Source: Arachis hypogaea (lineage: Eukaryota > Streptophyta > Magnoliopsida > Fabales > Fabaceae). Taken from it: a stretch of 64,000 nucleotides of DNA. A program made the translations under genes and the position numbers. How positions within the stretch are numbered: position 1 is the first letter of the stretch; the number at the start of each line of letters is the position of its first letter. Below are positions 55,141 through 64,000 of the stretch, one piece after another. Location: contig NC_092051.1 of the NCBI RefSeq assembly GCF_003086295.3, positions 80,484,445 through 80,548,444 on the forward strand. Reading direction: 5' to 3'. Below the pieces are notes generated by a model. That model was not told the DNA's origin, ran no database searches, and was given only the letters and a program-made list of their open reading frames with translations.

Positions 55141-55582
55141 CAACACCAAACTTAAAGCTTGCTTGTCCCTAAGAAAATACTGAAACATGAGAATGATGAA
55201 TGAAATGACAAGAGAAATGAGTCATTATTGTGGAAGTCATATTCTTGGTTTTATGGGGTTTCATGCATAGCAACTTAGGTTCATTCCTTCACTGGCTTTC
55301 AGACCTTTATCATGCCCTGGAATATTCACTTGATTGCACCCTTCGAGACTTTTATTCATTGATCCCTTTGTCTTTTCAAGGTTTAATTGTGTTCTTAGAC
55401 TAGGTGCTTTGTGAGGGGGCGACTCTTTAAGATAAGCTTTCAGCCAGCCCTCCCGAACCAGTAAGTCCAAGGTGCTGGGTGTTAAGACACCCCTAAGGAC
55501 TTACTCCCTCAAGTCTCTTTCCCCCATACATACACACCACAGGCACATGGTTTGTTATTTTCTTACTTGAGACCTTGGTGTC
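55141..55582 (-). other. 3' internal part of element I
   Basis: It starts with the reversed AAGTTTGGTGTTG tract and a weak hairpin (CTTA-GGGA-CAAG at about 55165-55176 on the minus strand). No credible ORF in the rest. It is interrupted by J at 55583; GTGTC (55578-55582) should be the J target. Confidence 0.65.
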
Positions 55583-57296
55583 TGGTGCACGAAATTGTGA
55601 TCTCAGGCAACGGTGCCAAAAACTCTATACGCACGTCTTAATAAATCGTTTTTCATTCACAACTTCGATACAACCAGCAAGTGCACTGGGTCGTCCAAGT
55701 AATAAACGTAACGTGAGTAAGGGTCAATCCCATGGAGGTTGTTGGTATGAAGCAAGCTATGGTCACCTTGTAAATCTCAGTCAGGCGGATATAAAATAGT
55801 TATGGAGTTTTCGAACATAAATAATAAATAGATAGAAAATAAGGATAGAAACACTTATGTATATCATTGGTGAGAGTTTCAGATAAGCGTATAGAGATGC
55901 TTTCGTTCCTCTGAACCTCTGCTTTCCTGCTGTCTTCATCCAATCAGTCTTACTCCTTTCCATGGCTGGCTTTATGTAAGGACATCACCGTTGTCAATGG
56001 CTACTTTTTATCCTCTCTGGAAAATGGTCCGATGCGCTGTCACTGCATGGCTAATCGTCTGGAGGCATCACCCCTGTCAATGGCGGCATCCTATCCTCTT
56101 GTGAAAATGGTCCAAATGCTCTGTCACAGCACGGATAATCATCTGAGGTTCTCGATCATACTGGAATAGGATTCACCCTCCTTTTGCGTCTGTCACTACG
56201 CCCAGCACTCGCGAGTTTGAAGTTCGTCACAGTCATTCAATCCCAGAGTCCTACTCGGAATACCACAGACAAGGTTTAGACTTTCCGGACTCTCATGAAT
56301 TCCGCCATCAATCTAGCTTATACCACGAAGATTCTGATTAAGAGATCCAAGATATACTCATTCAATCTAAGGTGGAACGGAAGTGGTTGTCAGGCACGCG
56401 TTCGTGGGGGAATGATGATGATTGTCACGTTCATCACATTTAGGTTGAAGTGCGAATGAATATCTTAGAAGCGGAATAAGTTGAATTGAATAGAAAAACA
56501 GTAGTACTTTGCATTAATCTTTGAGGAACAGCAGAGCTCCACACCTTAATGTATGGAGTGCAGAAACTCTACCGTATGAAAATACATAAGTGATAATGGT
56601 TCAGGCATGGCCGAATGGCCAGCCCCCATGAAAGTCTAAGATAGCATAAAACTGATCAAAGATGATCTAATACAATAGTAAAAAGTCCTATTTATACTAA
56701 ACTAGTTACTAGGGTTTACAGAAGTAAGTAATTGATGCATAAATCCACTTCCGAGACCCACTTGGTGTGTGCTTGGGCTGAGCTTGAATGTTACACGTGT
56801 AGAGGTCAATCTTGGAGTTGAACGCCAGTTTGTAACGTATTTCTGGCGTTCAACTCTGGCTTGTGACGTGTTTCTGGCGTTTAACTCCAGATAGCAGCGT
56901 AGAACTGGCGTTCAACGCCCTTTTATGTCTTCTAAACTCGGCCAAAGTATAAATTATTATATATTGCTGGAAAGCCCTGGATGTCTACTTTCCAACGCAA
57001 TTGGAAGCGCGCCATTGTGAGTTCTGTAGCTCCAGAAAATCCACTTTGAGTGCAGGGAGGTCAGAATCCAACAGCATCAGCAGTCCTTCTTCAACCTCTA
57101 AATCTGATTTTTGCTCAAGTCCCTCAATTTCAGCCAGAAAATACCTGAAATCACAGAAAAACACATAAACTCATAGTAAAGTCCAGAAATGTGAATTTAA
57201 CATAAAAACTAATGAAAACATCCCTAAAAGTAACTAGATTCTACTAAAAACATACTAAAAACAATGCCAAAAAGCGTATAAATTATCCGCTCATCA
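55583..57296 (-). repeat. 3' LTR of J
   Basis: 1714 bp; on the minus strand TGATGAGCGG to GTGCACCA. TATA box TATAAATA (minus) at 56689-56696, array at about 56815-56922. A clear decayed primer site (minus TTGGCACCGTTGCCTGAGATC at 55601-55621) sits just inside the 3' terminus. Confidence 0.9.
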
Positions 57297-57334
57297 CAAC
57301 ACCAAACTTAAATTGTTGCTTGTCCCCAAGCAAC
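57297..57334 (-). promoter_or_regulatory. Terminal hairpin-polypurine module of J
   Basis: Minus strand GTTGCTTG-GGGA-CAAGCAAC (57315-57334), then AAGTTTGGTGTTG abutting the LTR. Confidence 0.8.
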
Positions 57335-58447
57335 CGAAAATCAAATAGGGTAAAAAGAAGAGAATATACTATAAATTCCAAACTATCAATGAAACATAGC
57401 TCCAATCAGATGAGCGGGACTTGTAGCTTTTTGCCTCTTGAATAGTTTTGGCATCTCACTTTATCCATTGAGGTTCAGAATGATTGGCATCTATAGGAAC
57501 TCAGAGTTTAGATAGTGTTATTGATTCTCCTAGTTCAGTATGATGATTCTTGAACACAGCTATTTTATGAGTCTTGGCCGTGGCCCTAAGCACTTTGTTT
57601 TCCAGTATTACCACCGGATACATAAATGCCACAGACGCATAATTGGGTGAACCTTTTCAGATTGTGACTCAGCTTTGCTGAAGTCCCCAATTAGAGGTGT
57701 CCAGGGTTCTTAAGCACACTCTTCTTTTGCTTTGGACCTTGACTTTAACCGCTCAGTCTCAAGTTTTCACTTGACACCTTCATGCCACAAGCACATGGTT
57801 AGGGACAGCTTGGTTTAGCCGCTTAGGCCAGGATTTTATTCCTTTAGGCCCTCCTATCCACTGATGCTCAAAGCCTTGGGATCCTTTTTATTTGCCCTTG
57901 CCTTTTGGTTTTAAGGGTTACTGGCTTTTTGCTCTTGCCTCTTGGTTTTAAGAGCTTTTGGCTTTTTCTGCTTGCTTTTTCTTTTTCTTTCTATTTTTTT
58001 TCGCTAATTTTTTCCTTTTTTTTTCTGCAAGCTTTGTTCTTTGCTGCTTTTTCTTGCTTCAGGAATCATTTTTATGATTTTTCAGATTATCAAATAACAT
58101 GTCTCCTTATCATCATTCTTTCAAGAGCCAACATATTTAACATTCTTAAACAACAACTTCAAAAGACATATGCACTGTTCAAGCATTCATTCAAAAAACA
58201 AGAAGCATTGTCACCACATCAATATAATTAAACTAAGTTCAAGGATAAATTCGAAACTCATGTACTTCTTATTCTTTTGAATTAAAACAGTTTTCATTTA
58301 AGAGAGGTGATGGGTTCATAGGACATTCATAACTTTAAGACATAGTTACTAACTACTAATGATCATGTAATGAAGACACAAACATAGATAAGCACTTAAC
58401 ATAGAAAACGAAAAATAGAGAATGTAAGAACAAGGAATGAGTCCACC
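57335..58447 (-). other. 3' untranslated region of J
   Basis: No credible gene. It is the reverse of the conserved non-coding blocks in the 3' UTRs of B and H; a T-rich stretch (about 57940-58060) mirrors their A-rich stretch. Confidence 0.7.
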
Positions 58448-59599
58448 TTAGTGATGGTGGCGTTTCCTTCTTGAGGAGCCAATGATGTCCTTGAGCTCTT
58501 CTATGTCTCTTCCTTGTCTTTGTTGCTCCTCCCTCATTGCTTTTTGATATTCTCTTATTTCATGAAGGATGATGGAGTGCTCTTGATGTTCCACCCTTAA
58601 TTGTCCCATGTTGGAACTTAATTCTCCTAGGGAGGTGTTGATTTGCTCCCAATATTTTTGTGGAGGAAAATGCATTTGAGGCATCTCCGGGATCTCATGG
58701 TGATGAGCTTCATGCGTCTCTTGAGATCCATGAATGGGCTCTCTTGCTTGCTCCATCCTTTTCTTAGTGATGGGTTTCTCTTCCTCAATGGGAATGTCTC
58801 CTTCTATGAAAGCTCCAGCTGAGTAACATAGATGGCAAATAAGATGAGGAAAAGCTAGCCTTGCCCCAGGAGAGGGCTTTTCGGCTATTTTGTAGAGTTC
58901 AAGGGAGATGACTTCATGAACTTCTACTTCTTCTCCAATCATGATGCTATGGATCATGATGGCCCGATCCACAGTAACTTCAGATCGGTTGCTAGTGGGG
59001 ATGATGGAGTATTGGATGAATTCCAACCATCCTCTAGCCATAGGCTTGAGGTCCAGTCTTTTTAATTGAACCGGCTTGCCTTTGGAGTCAATCTTCTATT
59101 GAGCTCCTTCCACACATATGTCCATGAGGACTTGGTCCAACCTTTGATTAAAGTTGACCCTTCTAGTGTAGGGGCGTGCATCTCCTTGCATCATAGGCAA
59201 GTTAAACGCCAACCTCACATTTTCCGGACTAAAATCTAAGTATTTCCCCCAAATCATTGTAATATAATTCTTTGCGTTTGGGTTCTTACTTTGATCATGG
59301 TTCCAAGTGATCCATGCATTGGCATAGAACTCTTGAACCATTAGGATGCCGACTTGTTGGATGGGGTTTGTTAGAACTTCCTAACCTCTTCTTTGGATTT
59401 CATGTCGGATCTCTGGATACTCATTCTTCTTGAGCTTGAAAGGGACCTCGGGGATCACCTTCTTCTTGGCCACAACATCATAGAAGTGGTCTTGATGAAC
59501 TTTGGAGATGAATCTTTCCATCTCCCATGACTCGGAGGTGGAAGCTTTTGTCTTCCCTTTCCCTTTTCTAGAGGATTCTCCGGTCTTGGGTGCCATCAA
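58448..59599 (-). pseudogene. ORF2 of J, putative plant transposon protein family (two stops)
   Basis: It starts at 59599 with ATG-ATG (MMAPKTGESSRKGKGKTKAS) and ends RKRHHH at 58448, 383 codons. Two TAG stops (59381-59383 and 59096-59098) each replace a Trp codon of the H copy (RRGWEVL, AQWKID), both by G-to-A. The rest aligns well with H. It also shows the full C-terminus, including the segment after the H stop (QKAMREEQQRQGRDIEELKD). Confidence 0.85.
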
Positions 59600-59632
59600 T
59601 GGTAATGGAAAAACAAAAAGCTTATGCTTTTA

Positions 59633-59796
59633 CCACACCAAACTTAGAATATTGCTCGCCCTCAAGCAAGAGAAGAAAGAATAGATGAAGAAGAAGAAGA
59701 AAATATGGTGGAGAAGTGGGAGGGGTGTATTCGGCCAAGAAGGGGAAGAGAGGGTTGTGTTGTGTGAAAATGAAGAAGAATGGAGGGCTTTATATA
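59633..59796 (-). promoter_or_regulatory. Promoter-like segment and hairpin module before ORF2 of J
   Basis: TATATAAA (minus) at 59789-59796; module TTGCTTG-AGGG-CGAGCAA (59652-59669, one G-T wobble) then AAGTTTGGTGTGG (59633-59645). Same order and spacing as H. Confidence 0.65.
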
Positions 59797-60117
59797 GGGA
59801 AGGGAGGGGGGTAAGGTTCGGCCATAAGGGTGGGTTTTGGGTGGGAAATTGATTTTGAATTTTGAAGGTAGGTGGGGTTTATGAGGTAGGTTTATGGGGA
59901 AGAGTGGATGGATGTGAGTGGTGAAGTGGTTATAGGGAAGAGAGATTGAGGTAACTGGTGAAGAGTTTTGGGGAAGAGTGTTTATGGGATTGTGTGAAAG
60001 AGGGGTGAGAAGAAGTGAGTGGAGGTAGGTGGGGATCCTGTGGGGTCCACAGATCCTGAGGTGTTCATGGGTTTACAACCTTGCACCAAATTAGGCATGC
60101 AAAATGCCCTTGCACAC

Positions 60118-60366
60118 AACTCTGGGCATTCAGCGCCAGATTGGTGCTTGTTCTGGGCGTTGAACGCCCATTTATTGCCCATTTCTGGCGTTGAACGCCA
60201 GAACCATGCTTGTTCTGGGCGTTCAGCGCTAGCTCTTCTCCAGGGTGCAATTCTGGCATTCAAACGCCCAGATGCTGCCCATTTTGGGCGTTCAGTGCCA
60301 GAACCATGCTCTGTTCTAGCGTTGAACGCCAGCCTGATGCTTCTTACTGGCGTTTAAATGCCAGTA
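60118..60366 (-). repeat. GGCGTTCAACGCC palindrome array, internal, J
   Basis: Seven to eight units (GGGCGTTGAACGCC, CTGGCGTTGAACGCCAG, CTGGCGTTTAAATGCCAG), spaced about 30 bp. Confidence 0.88.
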
Positions 60367-60506
60367 AAGTCTTCCTCCAGGGTGTGATTTTTCTTCTGCT
60401 ATTTTTGATTCTGTTTTCAATTTTTATATTTATTTTGTGACTCCACATGATCATGAACCTAATAAAACATGAAAGAACAAAAAAAATAAAATTAGATAAA
60501 TAAAAA

Positions 60507-60522
60507 TTGGGTTGCCTCCCAA
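60507..60522 (-). other. Conserved hairpin downstream of ORF1 in J
   Basis: Minus strand TTGGG-AGGCAA-CCCAA, preceded by GACATTAAAGAAGCGCTTG. Confidence 0.68.
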
Positions 60523-60603
60523 CAAGCGCTTCTTTAATGTCAATAGCTTGACAGTGGGCTCTCATGGAGCCTCACAGATGTTCAGAGCATTGTTGAGACT
60601 TCC

Positions 60604-60691
60604 CAACACCAAACTTAGAGTTTGGATATGGGAGTTCAACACCAAACTTAGAGTTTGGTTGTGGCCTCCCAATACCAAACTTAGAGTTTGA
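60604..60691 (-). repeat. AAGTTTGGTGTTG-type repeats after gag-pro of J
   Basis: Three copies of CTCTAAGTTTGGTGTTG or CTCTAAGTTTGGTATTG directly follow the gag-pro stop, as in B (three) and H (two, about 47619 and 47650). Confidence 0.78.
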
Positions 60692-62902
60692 CTATGGGGG
60701 CTCTGGTTGACTCTGTTTTGAGAGAAGCTTTTTATGCTTCCTCTCCATGTTTACAGAAGGATGACCTCGAGTTTTAAACACAAGGGAGTCCTCATTCAAT
60801 TGAAGGACTAATTCACCTCTGTCAACATCAATCACAGCTCTTGCTGTGGCTAGGAAATGTCTTCCAAGGATGATGGATTCATCCTCATCCTTCCCAGTAT
60901 CAAGGATTATGAAATCAGCAGGGATGTAAAGGCCTTCAACCTTTACTAACACGTCCTCTACTTGTCCATAAGCCTGTTTTCTTGAATTGTCTGCCATCTC
61001 TAATGAGATTTTAGTAGCTTGCACCCCAAAGATTCCCAGTTTCTCTATTACAGAGAGGGGCATGAGGTTTATCCCTGAACCAAGATCACACAAAGCCTTT
61101 TCAAAGATCATGTTGCCTATGGTACAAGGTATTACGAACTTTCCAGGATCCTGTTTCTTCTGAGGCAATGTCAGTTGATCTAGATCACTTAGTTCATTGG
61201 TGAACAAGGGAGGTTCATCTTCCCAAGTCTCAATACCAAATAATTTGGCATTCAGCTTCATGATTGCACCAAGGTACTTGGTAACTTGCTCTTCAGTAAC
61301 ATCCTCATTCTCTTCAGAAGATGAATACTCGTCAGAGCTCATGATGGGCATAAGGAGGTTCAATGGAATCTCCAAGGTCTCTAGATGAGTCTCAGATTCC
61401 TTTGGTTCCTCAAAGAAAAACTCCTTATTGATCACTGGACGTCCCAGGAGGTCTTTCTCACTGGGAACGTCCTCCCCTTCCTCTCCAGGTTCGGCCGTGT
61501 TGACTATGTCATTGGCCTTGCACTCTCCTTTTGGATTTTCTTCTGTATTGCTTGGGAGAGTACTAGGAGGGATTTCAGTGATCCTTTTACTCAGCTGGCC
61601 CACTTGTGCCTCCAAATTTCTAATGGAGGACCTTGTTTCATTCATGAAACTTACAGTGGCCTTAGATAGATCAGAGACTAAGTTTGCTAAATTAGAGGTA
61701 TTTTGTTCAGAGTTCTCTGTCTGTTGCTGAGTGGATGATGGAAAAGGTTTACTATTGTTAAACCTATTTCTTCCACCATTATTAAAGCCTTGTTGAGGCT
61801 TTTGTTGATCCTTCCATGAGAGATTTGGGTGATTTTTCCATGAGGGGTTATAGGTGTTTCTATAAGGTTCACCCATGTAATTCACCTCTGCTATTGCAGG
61901 GTTTTCAGGATCATAAGCTTCTTCTTCAGAAGATGCCTCTTGAGTACTATTGGATGCAGCTTGCATTCCATTAAGACTCTGAGAAATCATATTGACTTGC
62001 TGAGTCAATATTTTATTCTGAGCCAATATGGCATTCAAAGTATCAATTTCAAGAACTCCCTTCTTCTGAGGCGTCTCATTGCTCACAGGCTTCCTCTCAG
62101 AAGTGTACATGAACTGGTTATTAGCAACCATGTCAATGAGTTTTTGAGCTTCTACAGGCATTTTCTTTAAGTGAATGGATCCACCTACAGAGGTATCTAA
62201 TGACATTTTAGCTAATTCAGACAGACCATCATAGAATATGTCCAGGATGGTCCATTCTGAAAGCATGTCAGAAGGACACTTTTTGGTCAGTTCTTTGTAT
62301 CTCTCCCAAGCTTCATAGAGGGATTCACCTTCTTTCTGTCTGAAGGTTTGAACATCCACTCTAAGCTTACTCAGCTTTTGAGGAGGAAAGAACTTGGCTA
62401 AGAAAGCCTTGACCAGCTTATCCCAAGAGTTCATGCTATCCTTAGGTTGAGAGTCCAACCATATTCTAGCTCTGTCTCTCACAGCAAAAGGGAAAAGCAT
62501 GAGCCTGTAGACTTCAGGATCTACTCCATTAGTCTTAATAGTATCACAGATCTGCGAGAATTCAATTAAGAACTGAAAAGGATCTTCAGATGGAAGTCCA
62601 TGAAACTTGCAGTTCTGCTGCATCAGAGAAACTAATTGAGGTTTAAGCTCAAAATTGTTTGCTCCAATGGCAGGAATGGAGATGCTTCTTCCATGTAAAT
62701 TGGAATTAGGTGCAGTAAAGTCACCAAGCATCCTCCTTGCATTATTATTATTTTCGGCTGCCATCTCCTCTTCTTGTTCGAAAATTTCTGAAAGGTGCTT
62801 GCTGGATTGTTGTAATTTAGCTTCTCTTAGTTTCCTCTTCAAAGTCCTTTCAGGTTCTGGATCTGCTTCAACAAGAATGTTCTTGTCCTTGCTCCTGCTC
62901 AT
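60692..62902 (-). CDS. Gag-protease ORF of J
   Basis: One open frame of 736 codons from ATG at 62902 (MSRSKDKNILVEADPEPERT) to TAG at 60692. Same domains as H: Gag core (CKFHGLPSEDPFQFL, FPFAVRDRARIWLDSQP, LAKFFPPQKLSKLRVD), a coiled-coil-like NETRSSIRNLEAQVGQLSKR, and an aspartic protease with CDLGSGINLMPLS. The flap-distal motif reads ILGRHFLATARAVID, with His where H and B have Pro. No zinc knuckle and no pol. The TAG end is shared with B and is probably the family's normal stop. Could encode functional Gag and protease. Confidence 0.92.
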   Translation of the reverse strand: MSRSKDKNILVEADPEPERTLKRKLREAKLQQSSKHLSEIFEQEEEMAAENNNNARRMLGDFTAPNSNLHGRSISIPAIGANNFELKPQLVSLMQQNCKFHGLPSEDPFQFLIEFSQICDTIKTNGVDPEVYRLMLFPFAVRDRARIWLDSQPKDSMNSWDKLVKAFLAKFFPPQKLSKLRVDVQTFRQKEGESLYEAWERYKELTKKCPSDMLSEWTILDIFYDGLSELAKMSLDTSVGGSIHLKKMPVEAQKLIDMVANNQFMYTSERKPVSNETPQKKGVLEIDTLNAILAQNKILTQQVNMISQSLNGMQAASNSTQEASSEEEAYDPENPAIAEVNYMGEPYRNTYNPSWKNHPNLSWKDQQKPQQGFNNGGRNRFNNSKPFPSSTQQQTENSEQNTSNLANLVSDLSKATVSFMNETRSSIRNLEAQVGQLSKRITEIPPSTLPSNTEENPKGECKANDIVNTAEPGEEGEDVPSEKDLLGRPVINKEFFFEEPKESETHLETLEIPLNLLMPIMSSDEYSSSEENEDVTEEQVTKYLGAIMKLNAKLFGIETWEDEPPLFTNELSDLDQLTLPQKKQDPGKFVIPCTIGNMIFEKALCDLGSGINLMPLSVIEKLGIFGVQATKISLEMADNSRKQAYGQVEDVLVKVEGLYIPADFIILDTGKDEDESIILGRHFLATARAVIDVDRGELVLQLNEDSLVFKTRGHPSVNMERKHKKLLSKQSQPEPP

Positions 62903-64000
62903 ATGAAAAAGAGGGACAGAAAAATAATAATAATAGGGGTCCTTTTTACCACAGTATAGAGGTCCCTGTGTGAGTAGAAGAAAAGAAGAAGAAAAAATTC
63001 GAACACAGATAGAAGAGGGGGTTCGAATTTTGGGTGAAATGAAGTGTTAGTAGATGAATAAATAAATAGAAGGAGATAAGAGAGAGAGAGAATTTTCAAA
63101 AATAATTTTTGAAAAAGAGTTAGTGATTTTCGAAAATAGTTTTTGAAAAAGGTTAGTAATTTTCGAGAATTAAAATAAAAAATTAAAATAATTAGTTAAT
63201 TAAAAAGAAATTTTGAAAAAGAGGGAAGATATTTTCGAAAATTAGAGAGAGAGGGAGTTAGTTAGGTAGTTTTGAAAAAGATAAGAAACAAACAAAAAGT
63301 TAGTTAGTTAGTTGAAACAAATTTGAAAATCAATTTTGAAAAGATAAGAAGATAAGAAGTTAGAAAGGATATTTTAAAATCAAATTTTGAAAAGATAAGA
63401 TAAAGAGATATTTTTGAAAAGATATGATTGAAATTAGTTTTGAAAAAGATTTGATTTTTAAAACCACAATTAATGACTTGATTCACAAGAAATCACAAGA
63501 TATGATTCTAGAACTCAAAGTTTGAATCTTTCTTAACAAGCAAGTAACAAACTTAAAAATTTTGAATCAAAACATTAATTGATGATGTTATTTTCGAAAA
63601 TTAGGAGATAAAGATAAGAAAAATAATTTTGAAAAATATTTTTAAAATTTTTGAAAAATAAATAAGAGAAATGAAAAAGATTTGATTTTTGAAAAAGATT
63701 TTGAAAAAGATAAGATTTTTAAATTGAAAATTTGATTTGACTCATAAAAACAACTAGATTTTAAAAAGTTTTGAAAAAGTCAACTCAAATTTTCAAAATT
63801 TATGAGTGAAAAAGGGAAAGATATTTTTTTTATTTTTGAATTTTTAATGATGAGGTGGAAAAACATGAAAAAGACTCAATGCATGAAAATTTTGGATCAA
63901 AACAATGAATGCATGCAAGAATGCTATGAATGTCAAGATGAACACCAAGAACACCTTGAATGTCAAGATGAACATCAAGAACTTATTTTTGAAAAATTTT
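62903..64000 (-). other. Leader of J, incomplete
   Basis: Low-complexity GATTTTTGAAAAAGA and ATTTTCGAAAAT sequence, the reverse of the H leader. No credible ORF; continues beyond the window. Confidence 0.72.

Larger units (their letters stand above)
55583..64000 (-). mobile_element. Element J: gag-pro plus ORF2 element, no pol; runs off the right edge
   Basis: Same family as H and B, opposite orientation to H. The left end is a complete 3' LTR. Internal order on the minus strand: leader, gag-pro, hairpin, array, promoter-like segment, ORF2, 3' UTR, terminal module, LTR. The 5' LTR, primer site and about 0.9 kb of leader lie beyond 64000. Confidence 0.9.

Noticed and set aside
57905..58231. 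Plus-strand hydrophobic ORF in the J 3' UTR (also reversed in B and H)
   Set aside because: It comes from a T-rich run read as Phe/Leu; the strand is antisense to the element and the frame is not kept in B or H.

Overview
The window looks like intergenic heterochromatin from a large plant genome, and I see no ordinary host gene or structural RNA gene in it. It is almost wholly made of LTR retrotransposons of the Athila-like branch of Ty3/Gypsy (tRNA-Asp-type primer site TGGCGCCGTTGCCGGGGA, a gag-protease-RT-RNaseH-integrase order, an extra ORF after pol). From memory, the LTR starts (TGATGAGCGG, TGATAAACCC) and the GGCGTTCAACGCC repeats are typical of peanut (Arachis) or a close legume. I could not run a search, so the genus is an inference.

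Ten elements, named A to J here, can be separated using target-site duplications (TSDs). Element A (93-39433, +) is the only one with a pol region, and it is dead. It is split by B (3660-14443, +, inserted in the pro region; B's 5' LTR itself carries solo LTR C, 5295-6721, -). A's 3' LTR is split by D (21436-27033, -) and E (27301-39257, +); E carries F (35512-37346, -). To the right lies a short stretch of unassigned coding-like DNA (39434-40329), then an LTR G (about 40330-52934, -) split by H (41698-52563, +). G is followed by LTR I (52935-55140, -), whose internal part is interrupted by J (55583 to beyond 64000, -).

B, H and J are one family that encodes Gag-protease and a second ORF (ORF2) but no RT, RNase H or integrase. 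D and E carry an unrelated acidic ORF where gag-pol should be. A, B, E, H and J also carry an ORF2 of the putative plant transposon protein family, in its own transcription-unit-like segment. H has the most intact coding capacity, and its two LTRs differ by under about 2 percent by eye.

The most interesting signal is non-coding. All families share a modular layout: ORF1; a small hairpin with an AGRYAA-like loop; a tandem array of short palindromes; a TATA-like box; ORF2; a hairpin-plus-polypurine module; the 3' UTR; and a second copy of that module abutting the 3' LTR. The module is a perfect or near-perfect stem with an RGGR tetraloop, followed 5 to 11 nt later by AAGTGTGGGGAGGT or AAGTTTGGTGTKG. 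Its stem sequence changes between copies while pairing is kept. The palindrome arrays differ in sequence between families but sit just upstream of a TATA-like box, both in the LTRs and before ORF2.
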